A stretch of 64,000 nucleotides of DNA from Campylobacter gracilis (GCF_018374135.1 NZ_JAHAFS010000001.1:150881-214880), one strand, 5' to 3'; shown: positions 16,459 to 26,468, numbered from the stretch's first letter. A program made the numbers and translations. Notes: generated from the sequence alone by a model not told the origin.

Positions 16459-18119
16459 GAGCCATCTGTAAATTTTGCCTTATTTTAACTTTACTGTGCG
16501 CCGCAAGTATCGGTAAAATTTTAAGCTACGAACAGATCAAAGACGAGCCCAAATCCCTAGCCAAGGACTATTACATCTATCGCCTAATAGATGAGACAAA
16601 ATACAACAAAGCGGAGATTAGAACTTTAAAACAGAGCATCTTTCGCTACAAGGGCAAACTAAAAGAGAAGCTAGATAGAATTTTCGGCGTCGCCAAAGCT
16701 CCTAAGCGTCCGGATCGCTGCGCAGGAGTAACGGCGGCAAATATTTTAGATGCAAATTTAACCTGCAAAAAGGCGCGCTCCTATCCAAATTTTATCGCCA
16801 AGCTAAGCCCGTCGGTGCGCGAGACGCTCGCTTCGCAGCTTGAAAAGTACCAAGACGCGGCAAGTAGAAACGCCGTAAATTTACTGCGCGGATTTAACGA
16901 CGAAAATCCGAGCGAGTATTTTATGCAGAGCCGCAATGCGCAAAACTACTTTTTATATTACGACTACTTAAAAGGTGCGGGCAAGGACGCTCTGATAGAC
17001 ATCGACGCCGACGCAGCCTTCGTAAGCGAACTGGCTTCACAAAAAGGCTTCAAAGCGGTTCTTAACGACGCGCTAATCAACCGCAAATACCCGCACTTGC
17101 GCCGCTCGCTTACGGGCGTCGATCCACTAGCCGTGGAGAAGGACGTAGCGTTTATGCTGGGCGTAAATGCCGTCATGCAGGGCGATGAAGGGGCTGCGCT
17201 TGCGTTTTTTAGCCGCGCGGCTACGAGCTTTGAGAAACCTCACGATGTGCACAATGCGAAATTTTGGATCTACCTGCTAAATGGAGATCAAAATGTCTTG
17301 CGCCAGCTTGCTAGCAGCGAATACTACAGCCTCTACGCGCTTTATGCCAAGGAGGTCTTAGGAGATAGGAATTTAAACATCATCATCCCAAATCCCGCTA
17401 AAAATTCCATCGAGGGCTACGATATCACCGATCCTTTCGCTTGGGTTCGCACGAAAAATAGCGCTGATCGGATGTCACGCCCGCAGCTTTTGGAATTTGC
17501 CAAAAAATTCGACACCAAGCAAAGCATCGGCGAGTACTCATACATTATGAATAAAGCAAGCGGCGGCAAGGATAACTTCTATCCAACGCCGTTTATGGAA
17601 TACATCGGCGATGGCGACAACCGCCGCAAGGCGCTAATTTTGGCGCTCGCCCGCCAAGAAAGCCGCTTCGTGCCCGCATCGGTTTCTACCTCGTATGCGC
17701 TTGGAATGATGCAGTTTATGCCGTTTTTGGCTAACGAGATCGGCAAAAAGCAACTCAAAATCGACGGCTTCGATCAAGACGATATGTTCCGTCCGGAGGT
17801 CGCCTACCGCTTCGCTAACATCCACATCGACTGGTTAGAGCGTAAAATTTACAGCCCGGTTTTCATCGCATACGCTTACAACGGCGGGCTCGGGCTCGTC
17901 AAAAAGATGCTTCAACGCGGCGATATGTTTAATAAAGGCAAATTTGAGCCGTGGCTTAGCATGGAGCTCGTGCCGTATGCCGAGAGTAGGGACTACGGTA
18001 AAAAGGTGCTCGCAAATTTTATCATCTACTCGCAGATCCTCGATCCGCGCGCGAAAGTCTCGGTGCAACAGGAGCTGCAAGATCTGCTGATACCGAGTAG
18101 AAGCTATAGCTTCCGCTAA
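16455..18119 (+). CDS. slt: Soluble lytic murein transglycosylase
   Basis: The 554-aa periplasmic enzyme cleaves peptidoglycan to 1,6-anhydro-muropeptides. An N-terminal signal peptide (about residues 1-20, including LTLLCAASIG) is followed by a long helical superhelix domain and a C-terminal goose-lysozyme-like SLT domain. ALARQESRF carries the catalytic Glu (about residue 397), and SYALGMMQFMP and AYNGG are the other family blocks. The TTG start overlaps the yggT stop as TTGA, with AGGAG upstream. It is last in the gltX-yggT-slt operon. Confidence 0.95.
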   Translation: MRAICKFCLILTLLCAASIGKILSYEQIKDEPKSLAKDYYIYRLIDETKYNKAEIRTLKQSIFRYKGKLKEKLDRIFGVAKAPKRPDRCAGVTAANILDANLTCKKARSYPNFIAKLSPSVRETLASQLEKYQDAASRNAVNLLRGFNDENPSEYFMQSRNAQNYFLYYDYLKGAGKDALIDIDADAAFVSELASQKGFKAVLNDALINRKYPHLRRSLTGVDPLAVEKDVAFMLGVNAVMQGDEGAALAFFSRAATSFEKPHDVHNAKFWIYLLNGDQNVLRQLASSEYYSLYALYAKEVLGDRNLNIIIPNPAKNSIEGYDITDPFAWVRTKNSADRMSRPQLLEFAKKFDTKQSIGEYSYIMNKASGGKDNFYPTPFMEYIGDGDNRRKALILALARQESRFVPASVSTSYALGMMQFMPFLANEIGKKQLKIDGFDQDDMFRPEVAYRFANIHIDWLERKIYSPVFIAYAYNGGLGLVKKMLQRGDMFNKGKFEPWLSMELVPYAESRDYGKKVLANFIIYSQILDPRAKVSVQQELQDLLIPSRSYSFR

Positions 18120-18303
18120 GCCGGCAGCGGGCTTGGGGGATGATTTTAAGAGGCAGCGAGCGAAGAATTTTAAAAGCCGTCGCTTCAACAAAAGCGCAAA
18201 ATTTGCCTGCCAAGAGCTTGAACGAGCAGATCAAAACGGCGAAATTTCATCTCTTAACGCCAAATAACGGCTATTTCCCGCTTTACACGAAAGGTAACGC
18301 ACC

Positions 18304-18544
18304 ATGCAAATTATCGCGACCGTAGTTCTCATAATAGCCGCCGTTTTGTGCGTATCGTCATTGAAAGACGAAAAGAAGCGCTCCGCAAATTTAGCGGCTT
18401 GTTTGTTTTTTATGGCGTGCGTATTGCGTGCAATTCGGCGTAGGAGACGATAGCTACGTCCGAGTGGGCGGGGCGGCGCTGATATTGTTTTTTATCTTTG
18501 CGCTTGCTTTTTTCGAGCTTTATTTCTGGGGCAACGAGCTTTGA
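18304..18544 (+). pseudogene. Small two-helix membrane protein, frameshifted at a T6 run
   Basis: An ATG at 18304 with AAGG about 9 nt upstream opens a frame coding a hydrophobic N-terminus (MQIIATVVLIIAAVLCV), a charged stretch, then a second hydrophobic start. That frame hits TAG after about 49 codons. Deleting one T from the T6 run at 18406-18411 joins it smoothly to a second frame. The second frame continues through YCVQFGVGDDSYVRVGG and another hydrophobic helix to TGA at 18542-18544, giving about 79 residues. The lesion at a homopolymer could be decay, a sequencing error or phase variation. No function is recognised. Confidence 0.55.
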
Positions 18545-19876
18545 AATCTAAAATTTATTGAAATTTTATCGCGGCGTTTTGTGAGCGATTAAATTTTAGA
18601 TTAGCGCTCGAATGTAGAACTTTAAGTGGCATAAAATTAAAATTGAGCGTCGTAAAATTTTAGGACAGAGCACTCGAGCGGAATTTTATACTATAAAAGC
18701 TCTAAATCCCAGATCTTAAATTTTGCTCGCACTAAAATTTAACCTTTATCTTTGCGATCGGCGGCATGGTGGTGGCTTTGCTTAAAATTTTACTTGTCAT
18801 AAAATTTAGAGTTACGACATTTAAAATTCTACCCGACCAACACCGCAACTTTCGAATTCTATACTGGTTACGGAGCAATTTTGCATTCCGAATTTTGCGC
18901 ACTTGGAGATTTGTTTTAAATTTTTAACGCAAGCGCTGCCGTATGCGCCTTAGCTTTTAAATTTTAACATACGGGTCACATATGCTTGGGCTTTTAAATT
19001 TTTAACGCAAGCGTAGTAGCGCGCTTGGCTTCGAAATTTTAACGAGCGCTTCACATACACGCTCAGTCGCAAAATTTCAATATGAGCATTATGTGCTTGA
19101 AATTTATACGAGCATTCGTGCGGCGGACCCGCTCACTAGACTTCAAATTTAGCTTTTAAATTTTAACGCACGGATCGCGGTTTAAATTTACGGCTCGAAT
19201 TTGGCGAGGCAAAATCCGCCGTCTCGCCTGCGCCGCTAAGTTTGCGAGCCAAATTTCGCAAGGCAAAATTTAAACCGGCAAAAGATCGGTGACGAACGGC
19301 GGCTCGCGCAAGTCGGCAATTTTTAGTCGCGTAAATTTAAAGATCGCGGCGGTAGAATTTAACCCGCCGAAATTTTGCTTTACGAAATTTCGTGTATCCG
19401 CGCTCACAAACGGCTCACGATCGCAGATAAAATTTTGCGAAGTGAAATTTCGCGCCTTAAAATTTTATCCGCAAATTTTAAAATCCAGCCGTGGCGCCTG
19501 AAATTTAATCGTGCGCCCGCTTTAAATTTAGCCGCGCGTCCGCAATTTGGCTACGCCCTCATTTTAAATTTTATCGGCCGCCGCAAAACCTGGTCCGCAA
19601 AACAGACGTGCCGCAGAGCATATCTCGCCACGACGCCAAATCGCGCCGTAAATTTTATCGTTTCGCAGCGGAGCAAATTTTACACTGCAAAGCAAGAACC
19701 TGCGCGCAGCCGTATTAAATCTGCACCGCAGAGCAATTCCGCGTCGCAGCTTGGTTTGCAGAGATCTTGCACGCAAAGCTCACTTCATAAAAATTACGCG
19801 CCCGCAAGAGGAAGGCGGCAGGGTGCATTTATGCCAAAGTCCGTCAAAAATCCCCATCACGCCGCAAAAGTACGTT
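18545..19876. other. Gene-free RAATTY-rich region (~1.3 kb)
   Basis: No open frame here looks like a real gene; the open stretches are Phe/Lys-rich translations of the repeated AAATTT motif. RAATTY is very dense, for example 14 sites in about 360 bp between 19141 and 19500. Loosely repeated blocks such as AAATTTTAACGC recur at 18920-19160. In C. jejuni the genes flanking this gap (slt and the small Cys protein-fbp-mobB group) are close together. This is therefore added or expanded DNA. Confidence 0.7.
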
Positions 19877-20086
19877 TTAAAACGAAAAATCCCCCGTAGC
19901 GCCGTGCGACATGCTCTCATAAACCGCCTTGACGTATTTGTCACGTACCGCGCAATCTAGCAGGTTCTCGCACTCTAGGCAGCTGGTGAGGTTGTGCTCT
20001 GCCTGGCACGCTTGCAGCGCGGCTAAGCTTTTATCCAAAATTTCGTCGTAAACGTCGCGCGGCGCGCTGCTCTGGGTATCAGCCAT
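19877..20086 (-). CDS. Small conserved cysteine-containing protein
   Basis: The 69-aa product has SCLECENLLDCAVRDKYVKAVYESM: three cysteines followed by a helix, a pattern conserved in the small protein next to fbp in Campylobacter (Cj0839c position). Spacing suggests a metal or redox site, but nothing is established. Its ATG overlaps the fbp stop codon by one base (TGATG), so it is translationally coupled to fbp. Confidence 0.75.
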   Translation of the reverse strand: MADTQSSAPRDVYDEILDKSLAALQACQAEHNLTSCLECENLLDCAVRDKYVKAVYESMSHGATGDFSF

Positions 20087-20934
20087 CAGTTTTTCTCGCC
20101 GTAAATTTCATGCATCTTCGCGATCTCGTACTTCGAGCCGAAAAAGCAAGGGCTGCTTTGGTGGATTTTTTCAATCTTAAGATCCAAAAGCGAGTCGTTC
20201 GTGCCGTCGCTGGTAGCGCCTCCTGCGCGCTCGAAGATAAACGCAAACGGCAGCACTTCGAAGGTTACGCGAAGCTTGCCGCGCGGATGATCGCTAGTAG
20301 CGGGGTAGCTGAAAAGTCCGCCGCCTTTTAATAAAATTTGATGCAGGTCGCTCACCATCGCGCCGCTGTATCGCAGGCGGTAGCCCTCATCAAACAGCGT
20401 CCGCACGAGCTTTCGGTGCGGTTCGCTCCAGCCCTTTTGCGTTGCACCCGTGGCGTTTAGCTTGCCTTTTTGCTGTAGGCGCAGGTCTTTTACGAAGCTA
20501 AATTCGCCCTCGCGATTTAGGCGGTAGAGCTTCGGCGCGTCCTCGCAAACGACCATCTCAAGGCGCGGCCCGTAGATACAATAGATCGCCGCTTTTAAGT
20601 TTGCGGGCGAAATTTCATCCTCGTAGATGCCAAATATCGAGCCCACGGCGAAATTTACATCCACCAAGCTCGAGCCGTCGAGCGGATCGTAAGCGACGAT
20701 TAGGCGCGCGTCCTCTCGCAGCGTTAAAATTTCATCTTTCTCCTCGCTAATTAGGGCGCGTACGAGCGGATTTTTACGAAATTCCGCTTCGATTATGGCG
20801 TCGCTTTTTACGTCGAGTTTGAGCTGCGTATCGCCCGTGCTATTGTGATGATCTGTGTAGCCGAAGTCCGCGTATTTCAGCTCCTCGGCGATTTGTAGCG
20901 CGATATTTTGGATTGATTTTACGATCTCTTGCAT
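20086..20934 (-). CDS. fbp: Fructose-1,6-bisphosphatase, class I
   Basis: Fbp hydrolyses fructose-1,6-bisphosphate to fructose-6-phosphate in gluconeogenesis, important in sugar-non-fermenting Campylobacter. The 282-aa length is normal. The metal motif AYDPLDGSSLVDVN (about residues 78-91) and SEEKDE are present, as are the downstream YSGAMVSDLHQILLKGGG and the C-terminal ERAGG. No inserts are seen. It is flanked by mobB upstream (1 bp gap) and the small Cys protein downstream (1-base overlap). Confidence 0.97.
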   Translation of the reverse strand: MQEIVKSIQNIALQIAEELKYADFGYTDHHNSTGDTQLKLDVKSDAIIEAEFRKNPLVRALISEEKDEILTLREDARLIVAYDPLDGSSLVDVNFAVGSIFGIYEDEISPANLKAAIYCIYGPRLEMVVCEDAPKLYRLNREGEFSFVKDLRLQQKGKLNATGATQKGWSEPHRKLVRTLFDEGYRLRYSGAMVSDLHQILLKGGGLFSYPATSDHPRGKLRVTFEVLPFAFIFERAGGATSDGTNDSLLDLKIEKIHQSSPCFFGSKYEIAKMHEIYGEKN

Positions 20935-20935
20935 T

Positions 20936-21433
20936 TTATTCCTTTACATTTTTTTTGGCGTTTTTTAAGATCCATTCGCTAATGCCCGCAGCGTCGTCGA
21001 TGTCGAAATTTACCGGGCAAAACTTATCCATCTGCTCGCCGCTTAAATTTGAAGCGATCGCGTCCGAAAATGGCAGATACGTCTCGTCGATCTTGTCGCG
21101 AAACAGGCTTATACGCGGCAGTGGCAGCGTCTTTAGCCCCTCTACGAGCAAAATATCGAAGTCTCCGAGCATCCGCACGACCTCGTCAATCTGCATACAG
21201 CGCTGCGAAAAATAGCTCGTCCGCGTCGGGCTCATCACGACGGTCTCGGCGCCTAGCTCGCTAAATTTGGCGCTGTCCTTGCCCTCTACGTCGAAACGCG
21301 CCTTATCGCCGGGATCGTGCTTTACGATCGCAGTCCGCAGGCCGCTAGCGATAAAAATTTTAGCGATCTTGCAGATTAGCGTCGTTTTGCCGCTGTTGGA
21401 AGGGCCTGAAAATGCGATAGCAAGTCTTTTCAT
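20936..21433 (-). CDS. mobB: Molybdopterin-guanine dinucleotide biosynthesis protein B
   Basis: The 165-aa P-loop GTPase helps MobA attach GMP to molybdopterin for enzymes such as nitrate and formate reductases. Walker A GPSNSGKTTL is at residues 10-19, followed by VKHDPGDKARFDVEGKDSAKF, typical of MobB, and LLVEGLK in the switch region. It is first gene of the leftward mobB-fbp-small protein operon, with one base between mobB and fbp. It is divergent from the lipoprotein gene. Confidence 0.95.
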   Translation of the reverse strand: MKRLAIAFSGPSNSGKTTLICKIAKIFIASGLRTAIVKHDPGDKARFDVEGKDSAKFSELGAETVVMSPTRTSYFSQRCMQIDEVVRMLGDFDILLVEGLKTLPLPRISLFRDKIDETYLPFSDAIASNLSGEQMDKFCPVNFDIDDAAGISEWILKNAKKNVKE

Positions 21434-21533
21434 TTTTAAAATCCGGCTTTTTAAGATGAGCAGATTGTAGCGAATTTAGCCTTTTAAAAAGCAAAATTCG
21501 TTAAAATGCGCCTAAAATTTCAAAGGAAGATCG

Positions 21534-22055
21534 ATGAAGAAATTTGATTTTAGCGGCGCGATAAACGGCTTGCTAAAAGGCTCGTTCTTAGCCGCGCTAG
21601 CGCTATTTTTAAACTCCTGCTCCGCAAACGATCCCCGTCATGATCCGCTTAAAAACGAGTTTCTTGCTTATACGCAAAAATTTGAATCGGTGCGCGCGGG
21701 CGATCGCTATTTGGCAGTGGCGACCTATCTAAATCCCGTCGCGCCCGAGCTTAGAAACGCCGCTGGAGACGAGGTATTTTTGCTCACCTCCTATCCTAAA
21801 GAGATTCAGATCCTCGCGGTGCAGATCAACGGCGCAAACGCAAACGTAACGCCGCTGCACGACGGCGATCCGCTTTTGCAAAAGGAGCTTTTTAAGATCG
21901 CGTGGGCGAGCCGTTACAAGATCACCGCGCCTAAGAGCGATAAGGACGAGTTGGTGCTTAGCTACCGCACCTCAAATGGTCTGGGTGCCACGATGAAATT
22001 TCGTAAAATTTCAAAGTCGCTGTATTGGCAGCCGCAGATCGATCTGAAAGATTAA
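21534..22055 (+). CDS. Putative lipoprotein
   Basis: The 173-aa product has an N-terminal hydrophobic segment ending in the lipobox LNSC (about residues 26-29), so it is probably lipidated and membrane-anchored. The mature part is a small domain of unknown function. Its position next to mobB/fbp matches the Cj0842 lipoprotein of C. jejuni. AAAGGAAG precedes the ATG. The next gene starts 11 bp after its stop, probably in the same transcript. Confidence 0.8.
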   Translation: MKKFDFSGAINGLLKGSFLAALALFLNSCSANDPRHDPLKNEFLAYTQKFESVRAGDRYLAVATYLNPVAPELRNAAGDEVFLLTSYPKEIQILAVQINGANANVTPLHDGDPLLQKELFKIAWASRYKITAPKSDKDELVLSYRTSNGLGATMKFRKISKSLYWQPQIDLKD

Positions 22056-22066
22056 AAGGGGAGAGG

Positions 22067-23023
22067 GTGGGCTACGACATAAGCTATCACGCGATCGGCA
22101 AAGATGAAATTTCGCAGTGGTATTTTAAGCCGCTAAAGCTCGCACAGAAGGGCGATTTTGAGGCTATCGCCCAAATCGCGCGCGAAGCGGGGGTGGATGA
22201 ATTTTATGTAGAAAAATACGCGGATGGCTTCCGCTCGGCGCTGCAGTACGGCACAGGGGGCATTTTTAATAAAACGCATGGATTTCACCTCGCCGTGGCG
22301 CAGGGCTATTTTAGAGAGTATTTTTACACGCGCGGCACGGCGTTTAGCTTTTTGGCGGCGCAAAGCTTTAAATTTAAACCTTACATAAGCGATTGGCGCG
22401 AGGTTTTACCGGCGGAATTTTTAGCGGAGTTTAGCGGGCAAATTCACAACGAGATCATCGAAAACTACTGCTGCGGCGCGTACCTTGGCGCCGATGGCGT
22501 GCAGAAACTGCTGCGCGATTACGAAGCGGACGGCGAGATAAAAGAGGCGATAGATGAGTTTTACGCGCAGAATTTGCCCGTGTTTTTAAACGCGCTAAAT
22601 TTGGCTGGGGAGCTTGGAGTAGGGCTGCTTGAGGCTACCGAGGTGGTTGAGCCCAATCCGATCGATCTGAATAGGTCCGAGTCGTTTTCAAATCTTTTTA
22701 ATTGCGATACGCAGGGCGCGCTGATCTATGCTGAAATCGCCGCGCAGCAGATCGGCGAAGCGATAGAGCGAGATAAGGCAGGCGGAGGCGGTACGACGGG
22801 CAGCGGGAATTCTGTCTCGCGCGGCGCCAATGCAACGGGCGGCGGCAGTGCAATGGAGGCGGATGGCGGCGCAATGAAGGCAAGCGGCGAGAACTCCGTC
22901 CCTTGCAGCGGCGATATGATAGAAGGCGGCAGCGAAAATTCCGCCGCAGAAGATCATAAAGACGAAACCTCCGCAGGCGGCGAGAAGTCGCTTTTTGGCA
23001 AGATCAAAGGGCTTTTTAAATAG
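22067..23023 (+). CDS. Hypothetical protein with a Gly/Ser-rich low-complexity tail
   Basis: A 318-aa soluble protein. The first 220 residues are a compact, Tyr/Phe-rich domain (GYDISYHAIGKDEISQWYF at the start) that I do not recognise. Residues about 240-305 are Gly/Ser/Ala/Asn-rich, followed by an amphipathic KSLFGKIKGLFK end. The GTG at 22067 is chosen because AGGGGAGAG lies directly upstream; an earlier in-frame start would overlap the lipoprotein gene. The low-complexity tail resembles the inserts in neighbouring genes. Function unknown. Confidence 0.7.
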   Translation: MGYDISYHAIGKDEISQWYFKPLKLAQKGDFEAIAQIAREAGVDEFYVEKYADGFRSALQYGTGGIFNKTHGFHLAVAQGYFREYFYTRGTAFSFLAAQSFKFKPYISDWREVLPAEFLAEFSGQIHNEIIENYCCGAYLGADGVQKLLRDYEADGEIKEAIDEFYAQNLPVFLNALNLAGELGVGLLEATEVVEPNPIDLNRSESFSNLFNCDTQGALIYAEIAAQQIGEAIERDKAGGGGTTGSGNSVSRGANATGGGSAMEADGGAMKASGENSVPCSGDMIEGGSENSAAEDHKDETSAGGEKSLFGKIKGLFK

Positions 23024-23700
23024 GTACTTTAAAATGCGCGCACCTTGGTGAAATTCCGACTAGGTTTACGCGCGCGAAAATTTTGCACTCGGATGTGATA
23101 TAGGGCTACAGCGTTATTTAGAATGATGCGTGAATAAATTTTATGAGCAGCGGTGGCGGCTTTGATGATACATTTAATATGCACGAATAAATTTTTTATA
23201 GTGCGATCCTGGCGTTTTAATCTATTTCGCTGCGATAGGCTCTGCAAGCGTTTCGCATCTTGGATGTTTAAAATTAGGTGAGGTTACGCGAAAATTTTAA
23301 ATGCAACAAGTTTCTGATCACTATGCCAAGAGATTTAAAATTTTGCTGCATTTTAAAGCGAGTCGTTAGCACGTTCCGCGCGTATTCGTCGTAAATCATT
23401 CATAGGAATTGCGCGAATTTCGCAAGCTGCGCGTAATCTTATGGAATTTAGCATAACAGCGGTAGATTCGCGCGAGCTAGGGTGAAATTTTGCATAAATT
23501 TTATGCGGAATTTTAAATGAAATTCCAAAGCAAAATTTTAATATAATACTCTACGGACGGCAGAATTTTCTGAGTAGGGTTTAAAAATAGGATTTTTATA
23601 GAATTTAAAAGCGGAATTTTAAAATAATTTTTTATAAAATTTCAAAGTGAAATTTCACTCTAAATTTACTAAAAAACAGTAATCCCTAAAGGAGCAATAT
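23024..23700. other. Gene-free stretch upstream of lysE with RAATTY sites, a palindrome and a candidate promoter
   Basis: No gene is recognisable in these 677 bp. They hold many RAATTY sites, a TATAAT at 23542-23547 that could drive lysE with a long leader, and a perfect 14-bp palindrome at 23646-23659 centred on AAATTT. The palindrome could be an operator for lysE. This is a composition-based guess. Confidence 0.45.
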
Positions 23701-24297
23701 TTGCAAGCTTTCATTAGCGGCATTTTACTGGGACTGGGCGTTAGCGTGCCGATCGGCCCGGTAAACGTGCTGATAATGTCCTATGCGCTGCGAAGCTACA
23801 CCCAGGCGCTGTGCTTGGGCCTCGGCGCCATGAGCGCGGATATGCTCTATCTGGCGCTATCGGCGTTCGGCATATCGCAGTTAGCCAAAATCCCGATCGT
23901 TTTTACCTGCATATCGGTATTTGGCGCATGCTTTTTACTCTACACGGCATACGCGATATGGCATGGCGCGACTAGCTCGGTGCAGCCTGCGAGCGTCGAG
24001 GCTTGCTCAGGCGCGGCGCTTTACGGCAAAGGCTTTTTAATAAATTTATTAAATCCATACGTCATTATGTTTTGGCTCAGTGTCTCTGCCGGCACCGCGC
24101 GAGCAAATTTCGCGCTTGCTCTTGCGGGGCTTGTAAGCGGAATTTTAGCTTGGATCACGCTTTTTCCGCTTGCGATATATCTAGCTCGCAGCAAGCTTCC
24201 AAACATGATAGTGCGGGCGTTTGCATATATCTCGGCGTTTATTTTGGTATTTTTTGCGCTAAAGCTTTTATACGCTATAATTTTCGCTAAAATTTAA
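23701..24297 (+). CDS. LysE/RhtB-family exporter
   Basis: The 198-aa inner-membrane protein has about six hydrophobic helices. It begins with the family pattern GLGVSVPIGPVNVL, and GFLINLLNPYVIMFW is the diagnostic mid-protein block. Relatives export lysine, threonine, homoserine lactones or other small amino compounds; the substrate is unknown here. The TTG start at 23701 is supported by AAAGGAG about 5 nt upstream. dapE, a lysine/diaminopimelate pathway gene, starts 15 bp downstream in the same direction, which loosely supports a lysine-related role. Confidence 0.88.
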   Translation: MQAFISGILLGLGVSVPIGPVNVLIMSYALRSYTQALCLGLGAMSADMLYLALSAFGISQLAKIPIVFTCISVFGACFLLYTAYAIWHGATSSVQPASVEACSGAALYGKGFLINLLNPYVIMFWLSVSAGTARANFALALAGLVSGILAWITLFPLAIYLARSKLPNMIVRAFAYISAFILVFFALKLLYAIIFAKI

Positions 24298-24312
24298 ACC
24301 AAAGGAAGGCTT

Positions 24313-25491
24313 ATGAAACCGATTGAAATTCTAAAAGAGCTCATCAAATTCCGCTCGCTCACACCTAGCGACGACGGAGCTTTCAACTACGTCTCAATGC
24401 TGCTGGCAGACTTTAGCGAGGATAGATTCGAGCTAAACGGCGTAACTAACGCGATTTTTACCAAGCGCTTCGGACAGGGTCCGCATCTATGCTTTGCCGG
24501 GCATATCGACGTCGTGCCGCCGGGTGAGGGCTGGGCGAGCGATCCGTTTAAACCGGTGGAAGTGGAGAGCTTTTTATACGGGCGCGGCGCGCAGGATATG
24601 AAAAGCGGCATCGCAGCGGCGATCTGCGCGCTTGCATCCGCGCAGAGCTTTGACGGCACGCTTAGCCTGCTGCTAACCAGCGATGAGGAGGGTGACGGCA
24701 TCTATGGCACGCGCGAAATGCTTTCTAAATTACGCGAGCAAGGTGCCCTACCCGACTTCGCAATCGTTGCGGAGCCTACATGCGAAGTGCGCTTCGGTGA
24801 TACCATTAAGATTGGTCGTCGCGGCTCGATTAACGGCGTCCTCACGCTCACAGGTATCGGCGGGCACGCAGCCTACCCAGATAAATGCATCAATCCTGTC
24901 CACATTTTAGCGCCGGTGCTTGCAAGTCTTGCGGGGCATGATCTGGACGCGGGTAGCGAGGATTTCGCTTCGGCTAAGATAGTCATCACCGACATTCGCG
25001 GCGGTTCGCAGGTAGTAAACGTAACACCCAAGGACGTGCGCGTGATGTTTAACGTCCGCGGTGGCGTAGGGCTGGGGCTAGAGGACGTGCGAGACTACGT
25101 ACTGAGGTTATTTGAACTGGACGCTAAAGATGCGCTATGCAGCGAAAGCGAATCCTGCGGCAAGCTAGAAATGAGCTGCACCGCGCAGCTGCGAGCAGGC
25201 GCGTCGCTACACCTTGCGCTAAAAAGCTCCTCAAAGCCTTTTTTAACTCAGCGAAACTCCAAAATCGTGCAAAAACTAAGCGCTAGCGTGCAGAAGATCT
25301 GCGGCGCAGCAGCCGAGCTAAACACCGCAGGCGGCACGAGCGATGCGAGATACTTCGCGGAGTTTGGCGTGGAGACGGCGGAGTTTGGCGTGCGAAACGA
25401 CACGATCCATCAGATCAACGAACGAGTAGAGATTAGTGATGTCGAAAATCTAGCTAAAATTTTTAGCGATCTGATAGAAAATTTCGACTAA
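24313..25491 (+). CDS. dapE: Succinyl-diaminopimelate desuccinylase
   Basis: DapE removes succinate from N-succinyl-LL-diaminopimelate on the route to lysine and peptidoglycan. The 392-aa product shows the di-zinc M20 motifs GHIDVVPPGEGW, GRGAQDMKSG and TSDEEGDG, and the C-terminal GGTSDARYF. It is slightly longer than usual. A Ser/Cys-rich segment (around residues 270-305, including SESESC) may be a small insert of the kind seen in other genes of the window. AAAGGAAG precedes the ATG. It is probably cotranscribed with the LysE-family gene. Confidence 0.95.
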   Translation: MKPIEILKELIKFRSLTPSDDGAFNYVSMLLADFSEDRFELNGVTNAIFTKRFGQGPHLCFAGHIDVVPPGEGWASDPFKPVEVESFLYGRGAQDMKSGIAAAICALASAQSFDGTLSLLLTSDEEGDGIYGTREMLSKLREQGALPDFAIVAEPTCEVRFGDTIKIGRRGSINGVLTLTGIGGHAAYPDKCINPVHILAPVLASLAGHDLDAGSEDFASAKIVITDIRGGSQVVNVTPKDVRVMFNVRGGVGLGLEDVRDYVLRLFELDAKDALCSESESCGKLEMSCTAQLRAGASLHLALKSSSKPFLTQRNSKIVQKLSASVQKICGAAAELNTAGGTSDARYFAEFGVETAEFGVRNDTIHQINERVEISDVENLAKIFSDLIENFD

Positions 25492-26468
25492 TTTAGGGAT
25501 TTGGCAAAGCTACGTAGATTTAATAAAATTCTGCGTTCTACCCAAACTTTGCTGAATTTGCCGGGGTTTTCGCTCGTAGTTGCTTGGCAAATTTTATCTC
25601 TGCCGTGATTTTGAATGGGATTTCGCTCTGATATGCCACTTTTGTTAAGAATTTCATCTGCAGCACGCTTGCCGCTTTTACAATTACTTTGCTATGCAAC
25701 GTCGATTTCGCAAGAAGCCTTAGCAAAACGCCACCACCTCAAAGGCGAGCTTTGACAACGAACGCTACCGCTGCTAGGAATTTTTTAAAAGAATACTACT
25801 TTTACGCGAATTTCAGCAAATAGCGCGGTCTTTGCGCAAAATTTCCCTCGCTCTCTTCGCGTAAAATTTCATCTTCGCCAGGTGTCTCTAGTAGCATACT
25901 GCTGTACTTTGGCGCCTCCGCGAAAAATTTTATCTTTGGCGCGCTCGCTGCTTACGCAAGAAGCTTGCTAAGACAATGCCGTTTCTGCTGGGATACCGCC
26001 CGCTTCGTGGATTTATAAAATTTTACTTAGTCACGTTGCCGCTGAGATAATTCCGCCCCGCCTTACCACTTCTGTGGAAATTTTACCCCGCTTCGGCAAG
26101 CGCAATTTAAGAATTTTACTTTGCTTTGATACGGCGATGTGAAATTTTACCCGTACGACGCGGCAGCATAGAATTTTTAGGCTATGCAAAATTCTGCTGC
26201 AAAACCTTGCTTCCTTGCCTATTTTCACGAAAGGGATTCAAAATTTTGCTGCTTTACGCGCTGCCGCACTAAATGCACGCAATATGAAAATTTATCGAAG
26301 AACTTCAGCGCAGAATTTCGCAAGGCTAAATTTTACCGCCGCGAAAAATTTCAGCCGCTCATAACAAGCGTCTGCGGCGCGATAAATTTAAAGTTAGGAT
26401 TTTAAAAGCGTCTCGCGGTAAAATTTTAAAATCAGCGCTGTGCCTGCAAGGCATAATTTAACGGAATT
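25492..26468. other. Gene-free RAATTY-rich region (~1 kb)
   Basis: No credible gene. Hand count gives about 22 RAATTY sites in 977 bp. Many are followed by similar bases (AAATTTTATCTTTGCC-like), so the region looks like a degenerate dispersed repeat rather than a decayed gene with one reading frame. Confidence 0.65.

Noticed and set aside
19289..19899. Open frames of 70-174 codons in the slt-fbp gap
   Set aside because: Composition is Phe/Lys/Arg/Ala from the repeated motif, no start signals, and frames overlap each other on both strands.
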